From assembly GCF_000023945.1 (NCBI RefSeq), contig NC_013158.1, positions 2,108,001 to 2,172,000 on the forward strand: a stretch of 64,000 nucleotides of DNA. Reading direction: 5' to 3'. Position numbers and translations under genes: made by a program. Below the pieces are notes generated by a model that was not told the DNA's origin, made no database searches, and was given only the letters and a program-made list of their open reading frames with translations. Of this stretch, positions 54,829 to 62,770 are shown piece after piece. The stretch's first letter is position 1, and every line of letters begins with the position of its first letter. This DNA comes from Halorhabdus utahensis DSM 12940. GTDB taxonomy: Archaea > Halobacteriota > Halobacteria > Halobacteriales > Haloarculaceae.

Positions 54829-56016
54829 GTGACAGACGACCCGCCAACCGCCCTCCGCCGTCAGTGGACCATCGTCATTCTGGGTGCGATTGTCCTCTCC
54901 GGGCTCGGCCTCCAGATGCGCGGGGCTGTCATCCCGGAACTCCACATCGATTTTGGGGTTAGCATGGGGCTGCTTGGACTGCTCAGTCCGGCCGGCACGC
55001 TTGGCTATGTCATCGCGATCTCGGCCGTCGGGGTGGTCGCGGGGCGACTCGACATCAAGCGATGGTACGTCCTCGGACTGGGGGTCATCGCGCTCACGAT
55101 TGTCGGCCTTGGCTTCGCCTCGACGTTTTTGATCTTCCTGGGTGTGCTCGTGGTCCGCGGACTGGGTGACGGCGTCGTCCGCGGCCTCGATCGGCCGATC
55201 CTCAGCCACCTTTACCCCGACGGTCGGGGCCGGGCGTTCGGTATCTACGACCTGGCGTGGGCGGTCGGGTCGGCCGCGGGGCCGCTGGTGATGACCGCCG
55301 CGATCGCTATCGGCGACTGGCGGCTGGCCTATCTCGGACTCGGCATCGCGTTGCTCCCGCTGGTTGCGTTCGCCTGGCGACTCGACCTGCCCTTCGAACA
55401 GGGCCGTGAGGCCGTTCTGGATCGGGCGGCGCTGGCGAAACTCCTTCGGACACGGGAAATCTCGGCGATGGCACTGGCGATGTTTTTCCACACCGGGATC
55501 GAGGGCGCGCTGTTCATCTGGTTGCCGACCTTCGGGATCGAGGCCGCCGGGCTGAGCCAGCCGACATCGAACCTCCTGCTGTCGGCGTTCACCGTGGCGT
55601 ACATCCCCGGTCGGTTGCTGTCTTCGGCCGTCGCGGATCGATTTGCGTACAGTCGGCTGTTGATCGCGATCCAGCTCGGCGTGTTGCCGCTGTTCTACGT
55701 CACCTTTTTCGTCGTTTCCGGGCTGGCAACGTTCCCGGCGGTGTTCGCCCTCGGCGTGTTCGTCTCGGGGGTGTATCCGCTTCTGGTCGCGTTCGGAACG
55801 GACGCCGCACCCGAGTACAGCGCGCCGGTCAACGCCATCGCGGCGACGGCCTCCTCGATCAGTTTCGCCCTCGTGCCGATGGTGATGGGCTTCGTCGCCG
55901 AGGCCGAAACCATCCGGCTCGCGATGTGGCTCCCGCTCGCGCTCGGGGTCGGCGTCCTGCCGACGATCTTGGCCGCCCAGCGATCGATCTCGATCCGGGA
56001 CGGACTCACCGAATAG
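54829..56016 (+). CDS. MFS transporter
   Basis: A 395-residue permease with twelve membrane helices and the MFS loop motif in GRLDIKRWYVLG after helix 2. The charged segment around residues 185-200 is the central cytoplasmic loop. It starts at GTG 54829. The substrate is unknown; location between hisA and hisB may be coincidental. Confidence 0.85.
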   Translation: MTDDPPTALRRQWTIVILGAIVLSGLGLQMRGAVIPELHIDFGVSMGLLGLLSPAGTLGYVIAISAVGVVAGRLDIKRWYVLGLGVIALTIVGLGFASTFLIFLGVLVVRGLGDGVVRGLDRPILSHLYPDGRGRAFGIYDLAWAVGSAAGPLVMTAAIAIGDWRLAYLGLGIALLPLVAFAWRLDLPFEQGREAVLDRAALAKLLRTREISAMALAMFFHTGIEGALFIWLPTFGIEAAGLSQPTSNLLLSAFTVAYIPGRLLSSAVADRFAYSRLLIAIQLGVLPLFYVTFFVVSGLATFPAVFALGVFVSGVYPLLVAFGTDAAPEYSAPVNAIAATASSISFALVPMVMGFVAEAETIRLAMWLPLALGVGVLPTILAAQRSISIRDGLTE

Positions 56017-56050
56017 CACGACCGTCTCGATATCGCGGGAGTGAGGTAGA

Positions 56051-56060
56051 CACTTAACCC
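56051..56060 (+). promoter_or_regulatory. TATA-like element, leaderless promoter of hisB
   Basis: CACTTAACCC is centred about 26 bases before the ATG at 56081. Confidence 0.55.
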
Positions 56061-56080
56061 ATGCCGACGTGCAATCGGAT

Positions 56081-56668
56081 ATGACCGACCGGACCGCCGC
56101 AGTCACCCGCGAGACGGGCGAAACCGACATCGAGGTGACGCTCGATCTCGACGGCGACGGGGAGTCGACCATCGAGACGGGGATCGGCTTCTTCGACCAC
56201 ATGCTCGATGCGTTCGCCACGCACGGCCTGTTCGATCTGACCGTTCGATGTGACGGCGACCTCGCTGTCGACGACCACCACACCGTCGAGGACGTCGCGA
56301 TCACGCTCGGCGAGGCCGTCACCGAGGCTTTGGGTGAGAAACGCGGGATCGACCGCTTCGCCGACCGGCGCGTCCCGCTGGACGAGGCCGTCGCGACCGT
56401 CGTCGTGGACGTGAGTGGCCGCCCTTACTTCGAGTTCGGGGGGGAATTCTCCCAGGCCACTGTCGGGGAGTTCACCAGTGTCATGGCGAAGCACTTCCTG
56501 CGCTCGCTCGCGATGAACGCCGGCCTCACCCTGCACGCGAGCGTCGAGGGCGAAAACGCCCACCACGAGGTCGAGGCGCTGTTCAAAGGGCTGGCCCGGG
56601 CACTCGACGACGCGACCCGGATCGACGACCGGCGCGCCGACGCTCCCTCGACGAAAGGGGAGTTATGA
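56081..56668 (+). CDS. hisB: HisB, imidazoleglycerol-phosphate dehydratase
   Basis: A 195-residue enzyme of the sixth histidine step. Metal-binding motifs are [15 protein letters not shown], and [12 protein letters not shown], which hold the Mn2+ pair. The protein is monofunctional, without the phosphatase domain of E. coli HisB. ATG 56081 (MTDRTAAV) is chosen because of the TATA spacing. Its stop overlaps the start of the ACT-domain gene. Confidence 0.94.
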   Translation: MTDRTAAVTRETGETDIEVTLDLDGDGESTIETGIGFFDHMLDAFATHGLFDLTVRCDGDLAVDDHHTVEDVAITLGEAVTEALGEKRGIDRFADRRVPLDEAVATVVVDVSGRPYFEFGGEFSQATVGEFTSVMAKHFLRSLAMNAGLTLHASVEGENAHHEVEALFKGLARALDDATRIDDRRADAPSTKGEL

Positions 56669-57189
56669 CAGCCGACCAGTCCGCCTCCTTCGAAGCGATC
56701 ATGGAAAAGTTCGAGGACAGCCCGAGCCAGCAGCGGGTCATCCGTCTGTTGCTCGAACGCGGCTTTTCCGTCAACGACGACGGTCGGGTCGTCTCCGGCG
56801 GGATCGAGATCCCGAACACGGGCATCGCCCGCGAGGTGGATGTCGACCGCCGGGTCGTCGACGCGACGACTGATGCCATCCTGGAGGACCCACAGTTGCG
56901 GCGGATCTTCCAGAACATCTCGGCGATCCCGAGCCTGATGGATCTCGCGCCGGTGCTGGATCTGGCGGTGATGACCGTCGCCGTCCGCGAGGCCGAGGAG
57001 TCCGGCATCGTCGCGACCGTGACCGAACTCCTCGCCGACCGGGACATCTCGATCCGGCAGGTCATCACCGAGGACCCGGAGTTCACCGACCAGCCACGGC
57101 TGTACGTCATCACTGACGACGCCGTGCCGGGCGACCTGCTCAACGAGATCCGCGAACTGGCGTTCGTCCACAAGATCGAATTGCAGTAG
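56665..57189 (+). CDS. ACT-domain amino-acid-binding regulatory protein
   Basis: A 174-residue protein with an N-terminal helix-turn-helix-like half (about 10-75; [18 protein letters not shown]) and a C-terminal ACT domain (about 95-170; [16 protein letters not shown], then [13 protein letters not shown]). Predicted regulators of this kind bind amino acids to control metabolic enzymes or genes. The four-base overlap with hisB couples translation, hinting at histidine or aromatic amino-acid sensing; that link is inferred. Confidence 0.8.
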   Translation: MTADQSASFEAIMEKFEDSPSQQRVIRLLLERGFSVNDDGRVVSGGIEIPNTGIAREVDVDRRVVDATTDAILEDPQLRRIFQNISAIPSLMDLAPVLDLAVMTVAVREAEESGIVATVTELLADRDISIRQVITEDPEFTDQPRLYVITDDAVPGDLLNEIRELAFVHKIELQ

Positions 57190-57250
57190 TCGAGCCGCTC
57201 CGCCAGCGCTGATCGACAAAGGTAGGTGGGAGCCACTGGATGGCCTTCAT

Positions 57251-58543
57251 ATGCAGGTAGACATCGGAAACGCACTCGCCGAGGTCGCCACGCCGGGGAT
57301 TCCCCGTGAAGCGCTCGAACGACTCGACGATCGCGTCGCCGCGGCCCACGCCCGCATCGAGGAAGGCCGAGCGAACGACGAACACGGCTACGCGACGCTG
57401 AACCAGCCCGACAACGTCGACGTCGACGCGATCGAAGCGGCCGTCGAACCCTTCGCGGACTGTGAGACCCTCATCAACGTCGGGATCGGCGGCAGCGCGC
57501 TGGGCGCGGCGACGATCTCGGCCGCTCTCGACAGCGACGTTGAGGCCTACTATCTCGACAACGTCGACCCGAAGTGGGTCGCCGATCATCTCGACGACAT
57601 TGACCTCTCGAAGACAGCACTCAACGTCGTCTCCAAATCCGGAATGACCGCCGAGACGCTGTCGAACTTCCTCGTCGTGCGCGAGGCGATGGAAGACGCA
57701 GGGGTCGACTGGACCGAACGAACCTGGGTCACGACCGGGCCGGAGGGCAACCTCCGGGATCTCGCCGAGAAACACGACCTGCCGTCGCTTCCCGTTCCTG
57801 ACGGCGTTCCCGGTCGCTTTTCGGTACTCTCGACGGTCGGCCTCGCGGCAGCCGCACTGCAGGGTCACGACATCGAGGCGATCCTCGACGGTGCCCGTGA
57901 CGCCGACGACGCGCTCGGCCCCTCGCTGTTCGACTCGCCCGCCTACGCTTACGGCGCGGTCAACTACGCGCTCGACCAGCGCGGTGCCGGCATCAACGTC
58001 CTGTTGCCCTACGCCGAATCCCTGGAAACCTACGCCGAATGGTACTCACAGCTGTGGGCCGAGAGCGTCGGCAAGGACGGCGTCGGCCAGACGCCCGTCC
58101 GGGCGCTTGGGGCGACCGACCAGCACTCCCAGCTCCAGCTCTACCGGGCCGGCCCCCACGACAAGATGGTCACGTTCATTCGACCCAAAGAGCGGGCGGA
58201 CACGACGATTCCCGAGACAGACCTGGCGGGGCTCTCGTATCTCGGCGGGTCGACGCTGGGCGAGTTGATCGACGCCGAGTTCGAAGCGACGGAGGCCAGC
58301 CTCGCGAATGCGGGACTGCCGAACGTCCGCATCGAGATCGACCGCGTCGACGAGGCGGCGATCGGCGAGTTGCTGTACAGCATGGAGGCGGCGACGATCC
58401 TCGCGGGCGAACTCTACACCGTCGACGCGTTCGTCCAGCCGGCCGTCGAATGGAGCAAGAAAGCCACCCGCGGCCTGCTCGGCGGCGGCGACTTCGAGGA
58501 AGCCGACGAAGTGGCGGAAAAGACTGAACTCACGATCGAGTGA
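57251..58543 (+). CDS. pgi: Glucose-6-phosphate isomerase
   Basis: A 430-residue phosphoglucose isomerase interconverting glucose-6-P and fructose-6-P. Motifs: NVGIGGSALGAATIS (phosphate loop), VVSKSGMTAETLSNF, GATDQHSQLQLY, and the C-terminal QPAVEWSKKATRGLL with the catalytic Lys region. Starts at ATG 57251. The bases 57242-57259 spanning the start resemble the inverted repeat beside the Bat regulator. Confidence 0.93.
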   Translation: MQVDIGNALAEVATPGIPREALERLDDRVAAAHARIEEGRANDEHGYATLNQPDNVDVDAIEAAVEPFADCETLINVGIGGSALGAATISAALDSDVEAYYLDNVDPKWVADHLDDIDLSKTALNVVSKSGMTAETLSNFLVVREAMEDAGVDWTERTWVTTGPEGNLRDLAEKHDLPSLPVPDGVPGRFSVLSTVGLAAAALQGHDIEAILDGARDADDALGPSLFDSPAYAYGAVNYALDQRGAGINVLLPYAESLETYAEWYSQLWAESVGKDGVGQTPVRALGATDQHSQLQLYRAGPHDKMVTFIRPKERADTTIPETDLAGLSYLGGSTLGELIDAEFEATEASLANAGLPNVRIEIDRVDEAAIGELLYSMEAATILAGELYTVDAFVQPAVEWSKKATRGLLGGGDFEEADEVAEKTELTIE

Positions 58544-58569
58544 ACGCGTTCAGGCCGCTGCAGACTCGA

Positions 58570-58743
58570 TTATTCCGCTCGAAACGACTCGATCAGGTCG
58601 GATTTCGACTCGAACGCCCGATCGACCATCCGATCGAGGAGTTCATTTTTCGACACGCTGTGGCCCGTCTCGCGCTCGATTTCGGCCTGCAACTGTTCGA
58701 GCTTCTCGTTCGTCTCCGCGATGATTGGAACAGTCGGTGCCAT
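58570..58743 (-). CDS. Small ribbon-helix-helix-like protein
   Basis: A 57-residue protein (MAPTVPIIAETNEKLEQLQ) with a short strand, two helices and a basic N-terminal half, the pattern of CopG/MetJ-type DNA-binding proteins. No toxin gene is adjacent. It overlaps no other gene. The ATG at 58743 is favoured over 58767. Confidence 0.5.
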   Translation of the reverse strand: MAPTVPIIAETNEKLEQLQAEIERETGHSVSKNELLDRMVDRAFESKSDLIESFRAE

Positions 58744-58786
58744 ACGAGTTGTCAGCGGACACGACAAAATATAGCTTTCTACAAAC

Positions 58787-59032
58787 TCACGGCACCAACT
58801 GCTCGCCCTCGTCGTCGTAGACCGTGATCGCGTCGACCGGGCACGTCCGGGCGGCGAACTTCGCGTCGAGTTCCTCGTCCGCCGCCACGTCGAGTGTCAC
58901 CATGCCGTCGTCCGTCTCCTCACCATCGACGAGCACGGCTTTCCCGGCGTCCTCGTCCCGTTCGAAGGCATCGTACTCGACGACACACTGGAACATCCCG
59001 ATGCAAGTCTCCCGATCGAATTCAATGCGCAT
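58787..59032 (-). CDS. Ferredoxin with a single three-cysteine cluster motif
   Basis: An 81-residue protein with Cys10 and Cys16 (CIGMFQC, C-x5-C) and a third cysteine in ARTCPVDAI. This three-cysteine pattern usually binds a [3Fe-4S] cluster, as in ferredoxins serving P450s. Its redox partner is unclear. ATG 59032 (MRIEFDRET) is set by a minus-strand TATA (CTTATGTATGG) about 25 bases upstream. Divergent from Hel308. Confidence 0.85.
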   Translation of the reverse strand: MRIEFDRETCIGMFQCVVEYDAFERDEDAGKAVLVDGEETDDGMVTLDVAADEELDAKFAARTCPVDAITVYDDEGEQLVP

Positions 59033-59050
59033 GGGCCTCTCTCGGGGCTG

Positions 59051-59062
59051 GCCATACATAAG
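59051..59062 (-). promoter_or_regulatory. TATA box of the ferredoxin gene
   Basis: Minus strand TCTTATGTATGG is centred about 25 bases before the ATG at 59032, giving a leaderless transcript. Confidence 0.5.
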
Positions 59063-59080
59063 ACTCTCCGCCGACGAACG

Positions 59081-59090
59081 AACCCTTAAA
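59081..59090 (+). promoter_or_regulatory. TATA-like element of Hel308
   Basis: AACCCTTAAA is about 30 bases before the ATG at 59117, fitting a near-leaderless start. Confidence 0.5.
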
Positions 59091-59116
59091 CCGGGGGCCG
59101 ACCCAAAACATGCCCA

Positions 59117-62083
59117 ATGGACGTTGCGGACATTCCGGGGGTACCCGCGTGGTTGCCCGAGCACCTGCAGGCGGAGGGCATCGAGGAGTTGTATCCACCA
59201 CAGGCCGAGGCCGTCGAAGGTGGCGTCACCGACGGGGCGAACCTCGTCGCGAGCGTGCCCACGGCCAGCGGCAAGACACTCATCGCCGAACTCGCGATGT
59301 TCTCGGCGATCACCGACGGGGAAGGCGATGAGGCCGGCGACGACGAAGGTGTAGACCACGCGGCGGAAACTGACGGCACCGCGCTCTACATCGTGCCGCT
59401 CCGGGCGCTCGCCAGCGAGAAACGCACCGAGTTCGAACAGTTTGAGGCCTACGGCCTGGAGGTCGGCGTCTCGACAGGTAACTACGAGAGCGACGGCGGA
59501 TGGCTCGGTGACAAGGATGTCGTGGTCGCCACCAGCGAGAAGGTCGATTCCCTCGTGCGAAACGATGCGCCATGGATCGACGACCTCGATTGCGTCGTGG
59601 CCGACGAGGTCCACCTCGTCGACGACGGCGAGCGCGGCCCGACCCTGGAGGTCACGCTCGCCAAACTTCGAAAGCGCAATCCGGATCTCCAGACGGTCGC
59701 GCTGTCGGCGACGATCGGCAACGCCGACGCGCTCGCCGAGTGGCTGGACGCCGAACTCGTCGACTCGACCTGGCGGCCCATCGACCTCAAAAAGGGCGTC
59801 CACTACGGGCAGGCGTTGCAATTTGAAGACGGCAGCCAGCAAGAACTCCGAGTCCACGATAATGAGAAGGCAACTGCTGCCATCCTCAGGGACACTTTAT
59901 CTAGTGAAATTCAGGATCTAGCACAGGTACCCAAAAATAAGAGAAATCTGATAAAAGAAACTCTTGATGGAACTTTTGACCCCCAAGTGGAATATCAACA
60001 GTCAATAAAGGAAGAGATACAAAATCTGTGTATCGATCCTCTTCAATATGATATTGGTGAAGAGTTTGGAATATTTGGCATCGCGATAACGCACGATATT
60101 GGCTCTGCAGAAGATATTGCTGTTCGACTTTCGGAAGATACGACGGCTTTCGTCTCATCCTCTGAGAGAGACACACTCAACGAGGTTGCAAAAGAAGTCC
60201 AGGCCGCAGGCAATTCACGCTCTGTACAAAAGTTATCTGAACTAATTCCGACTGGGGTTGGATTCTATCACGGAAAATTACCGGAAAAGTGTCGTCGTCG
60301 AGTCAAAGAATTAGCTAACGACGGGTTGTTAAAATCTATAGTCTCGACCACTTCGCTTGATCTTGATAACGTTGATAACACCAACACATTCCATGAGGGT
60401 GGCTCTTTGCTTGTATTTGTCAACTCTCGGAAAAACGCCGAAGCCGCGGCTCGACGGCTCGCATCAACGACCGATCCCCTCCTTTCCGGCGACGAACGCG
60501 ACCGTCTCGCCGAGATCGCGGCGGAGATCCGCGATGTCAGCGACACCGAGACCAGCGACGATCTGGCCGACGCTGTCGAGGGTGGCGCGGCCTTCCATCA
60601 CGCCGGGCTCTCCCGGGAACACCGCTCGCTCGTCGAGGAGGCGTTCCAGGAGCGTCTCGTCAAAGTGATTTCGGCGACCCCGACCCTGGCGGCGGGCGTC
60701 AACACCCCCTCCCGGCGGGTCGTCGTCCGGGACTGGCGGCGCTACGACGGGACGGCGGGCGGGATGCAGCCCCTCTCGGTGCTGGAGGTCCATCAGATGA
60801 TGGGGCGGGCGGGCCGACCCGGGCTGGACCCCTACGGCGAGGCGCTGCTGCTGGCGAGCAGCCACGACGAACTCGACGAACTGTTCGAGCGCTACGTCTG
60901 GGCCGACCCCGAACCGGTCCAGTCGAAACTCGCCGCCGAACCCGCGCTCCGGACGCACATCCTCTCGACGGTCGCCTCCGGGTTCGCCAACTCCCGGGCG
61001 GGCTTGCTCGACTTTTTGGAGGCCACGCTCTATGCCAGCCAGACGACCGAGGGCGGCCGCCTGGAGACGGTCGTCGACGAGGTGATCGCCTACCTCGAGG
61101 CCAACGACTTCCTCACGCGCGAAGACGATCCGGACGGCACCCTTCGGGCCACATCCATCGGCCAGACTGTCTCGCGACTCTACCTCGACCCGATGAGCGC
61201 GGCGGAGATGCTCGACGGCTTGCGCGAGTTCGAGCGGACGGCCGGGGAGCGATCGACTCGATCACCCCACGACGGGGAGCGGGACGACGAGCCGCCGGGC
61301 TTCGAGCCGGCCAGCGAACTGGTGTCGGACGCGGGCGACGACATCGGTGAGTCCGACGACACTGACGACACCCCCCAGCCGACCGCGATGGGGCTGTACC
61401 ACCTCGTCTCCCGGACGCCGGACATGTACGAACTCTACCTCCGGTCGGGTGACGAGGAGGAGTACTCCATGGAAGCCTACGAGCGCGAAGCGGAGTTCCT
61501 CGGCGCGATGCCCAGCGAGTTCGAGGAGGGTCGCTTCGAGGACTGGCTGTCGGCGCTGAAGACCGCCCGACTCCTCGAAGACTGGGCCGACGAGGTCGAG
61601 GAGGGGACGATCACCGAGCGCTACGGCGTCGGGCCGGGCGACATCCGCGGGAAGGTCGAGACGGCGTCCTGGCTGCTCAACGCCGCCGAGCGACTCGCCG
61701 GTGAAGTTGGCCTGGACGTGACGCCGGCGATCAGGGAGGCTCGCGTGCGCGTCGAACACGGCGTCCGGGCGGAACTGGTCGACCTCGCGGGCGTCCGCGG
61801 CGTCGGTCGGAAACGTGCCCGCCGACTGTTCGCCGCCGGCATCGAGTCTCGCGAGGACCTCCGAGAGGCCGACAAGGCGGTCGTGTTAGGGGCGCTTCGT
61901 GGCCGGGAGAAGACCGCTGAAAACATCCTGACGAACGCCGGCCATCGCGACCCCTCGATGGATGGGGTAACGCCGGCGGCGGGGAGTGACGAACTCACAG
62001 CCGCGAACGGCGCTGGATCCGGAGACCGGGACGGTGCCGAAGACGAGCAACCGGCCGATCAGTCCAGCCTGGGTGATTTCTGA
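59117..62083 (+). CDS. hel308: Hel308-type DNA helicase with internal insertion
   Basis: A 988-residue Ski2-like superfamily 2 helicase that unwinds 3'-tailed forks in repair and recombination. Walker A is VPTASGKT (47-54), the DEVH box is at 163-166, motif [11 protein letters not shown] is about 195-202. An extra segment (about 261-427; bases 59897-60397) then interrupts the fold. Motif [20 protein letters not shown] is at 428-445, motif [17 protein letters not shown] at 516-531, motif [12 protein letters not shown] at 561-570, and an HhH ([14 protein letters not shown]) near the end. The C-terminus QSSLGDF (982-988) resembles a PCNA-binding motif. Typical length is about 700-830; the insertion explains the excess. 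The AT-rich tract is about 59860-60440. Confidence 0.9.
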   Translation: MDVADIPGVPAWLPEHLQAEGIEELYPPQAEAVEGGVTDGANLVASVPTASGKTLIAELAMFSAITDGEGDEAGDDEGVDHAAETDGTALYIVPLRALASEKRTEFEQFEAYGLEVGVSTGNYESDGGWLGDKDVVVATSEKVDSLVRNDAPWIDDLDCVVADEVHLVDDGERGPTLEVTLAKLRKRNPDLQTVALSATIGNADALAEWLDAELVDSTWRPIDLKKGVHYGQALQFEDGSQQELRVHDNEKATAAILRDTLSSEIQDLAQVPKNKRNLIKETLDGTFDPQVEYQQSIKEEIQNLCIDPLQYDIGEEFGIFGIAITHDIGSAEDIAVRLSEDTTAFVSSSERDTLNEVAKEVQAAGNSRSVQKLSELIPTGVGFYHGKLPEKCRRRVKELANDGLLKSIVSTTSLDLDNVDNTNTFHEGGSLLVFVNSRKNAEAAARRLASTTDPLLSGDERDRLAEIAAEIRDVSDTETSDDLADAVEGGAAFHHAGLSREHRSLVEEAFQERLVKVISATPTLAAGVNTPSRRVVVRDWRRYDGTAGGMQPLSVLEVHQMMGRAGRPGLDPYGEALLLASSHDELDELFERYVWADPEPVQSKLAAEPALRTHILSTVASGFANSRAGLLDFLEATLYASQTTEGGRLETVVDEVIAYLEANDFLTREDDPDGTLRATSIGQTVSRLYLDPMSAAEMLDGLREFERTAGERSTRSPHDGERDDEPPGFEPASELVSDAGDDIGESDDTDDTPQPTAMGLYHLVSRTPDMYELYLRSGDEEEYSMEAYEREAEFLGAMPSEFEEGRFEDWLSALKTARLLEDWADEVEEGTITERYGVGPGDIRGKVETASWLLNAAERLAGEVGLDVTPAIREARVRVEHGVRAELVDLAGVRGVGRKRARRLFAAGIESREDLREADKAVVLGALRGREKTAENILTNAGHRDPSMDGVTPAAGSDELTAANGAGSGDRDGAEDEQPADQSSLGDF
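59860..60440 (+). other. AT-rich insertion tract inside hel308
   Basis: Base composition drops sharply here while the reading frame is intact. Residues 261-427 have no place in standard Hel308. Within them, residues about 347-425 align with the host's own residues 457-535 (both run ERDxL...E, then G/A-x-F-Y/H-H-x-xL, then a motif V-like stretch), so the insert carries a degenerate second copy of the RecA2 segment. No intein motifs are seen. Confidence 0.65.
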
Positions 62084-62619
62084 TGGAGGTCCTCGAGGGC
62101 GAACTCCGGATCGACGACCTGGACGGCGTGCTGGAGCGACTCGACGCCATCGGGGACGAACACGGTGTGGCGGTTCAGGCGTTCGACGCGCGGTACGTCG
62201 CCGGTCGCGAACATCTCCGGCGGGCCTGTGCACTGGCTGATCGCGCACACGTGCGAGATGAGATGATCGCCCGTGATCCCGGCGTCGAGATCCTGCTGTA
62301 TGCGGCGGGTCGCCGCCAGATTCAGGACGCCCTGGAGATGGGCGTTTCACCGGGCCAAACCCCCGCAGTCATCGTCTGTCATGCGGTGGGCGACCGACCG
62401 GGTGAGGCCGGGGCCGAGAGGGCGACCGAACGCGAACGCGCGGCCTGTGAGGTCATCGAGACGATGGCGTGTCTCGATCTGACGGCGACGCGCGAGGCCG
62501 CCGATCCCCAACTGATCGCCGAGTTCTTCGACATCACGGACGCTGAGCGGGCCGCGACCGACGCGACGCTTTCCGAGCTCGTGTGTGAACGCGTCGCGAT
62601 GCTTGTCGTCGAGAAGTAG
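62083..62619 (+). CDS. cgi121: KEOPS complex subunit Cgi121
   Basis: A 178-residue protein of the Cgi121/TPRKB family, a KEOPS subunit that binds tRNA for N6-threonylcarbamoyladenosine formation. Features: LLYAAGRRQIQDALEMGV and AVIVCHAVG with the usual helix arrangement. Its ATG overlaps the hel308 stop (TGATG), a neighbourhood known in archaea. The other KEOPS genes are not in this window. Confidence 0.88.
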   Translation: MEVLEGELRIDDLDGVLERLDAIGDEHGVAVQAFDARYVAGREHLRRACALADRAHVRDEMIARDPGVEILLYAAGRRQIQDALEMGVSPGQTPAVIVCHAVGDRPGEAGAERATERERAACEVIETMACLDLTATREAADPQLIAEFFDITDAERAATDATLSELVCERVAMLVVEK

Positions 62620-62770
62620 GGCAAGAGAGTCCGTTCGCCAGGGCTCGTCGTCGATCAGGGCGACCGCTTCGCCGACATCGACTGGACCGCTCCTCTCGAC
62701 TATTGGCTCTCGTTCTTCCCCGAGCACGCCGTTCGTATCGGGCAGGTCAACGACGACAAGTCGGTGATTT
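62620..62770. other. Intergenic region
   Basis: 151 bases between convergent genes; no terminator run or gene is recognisable. Confidence 0.4.

Noticed and set aside
54715-56322. Long antisense frame of 535 codons opposite the MFS and hisB genes
   Set aside because: Highly charged low-complexity translation without motifs, overlapping two recognised genes.
59897-60397. Intein in Hel308
   Set aside because: The insert does not begin with Cys or Ser in a splice block, does not end in His-Asn before Cys/Ser/Thr, and shows no endonuclease motifs; it instead resembles a helicase segment.
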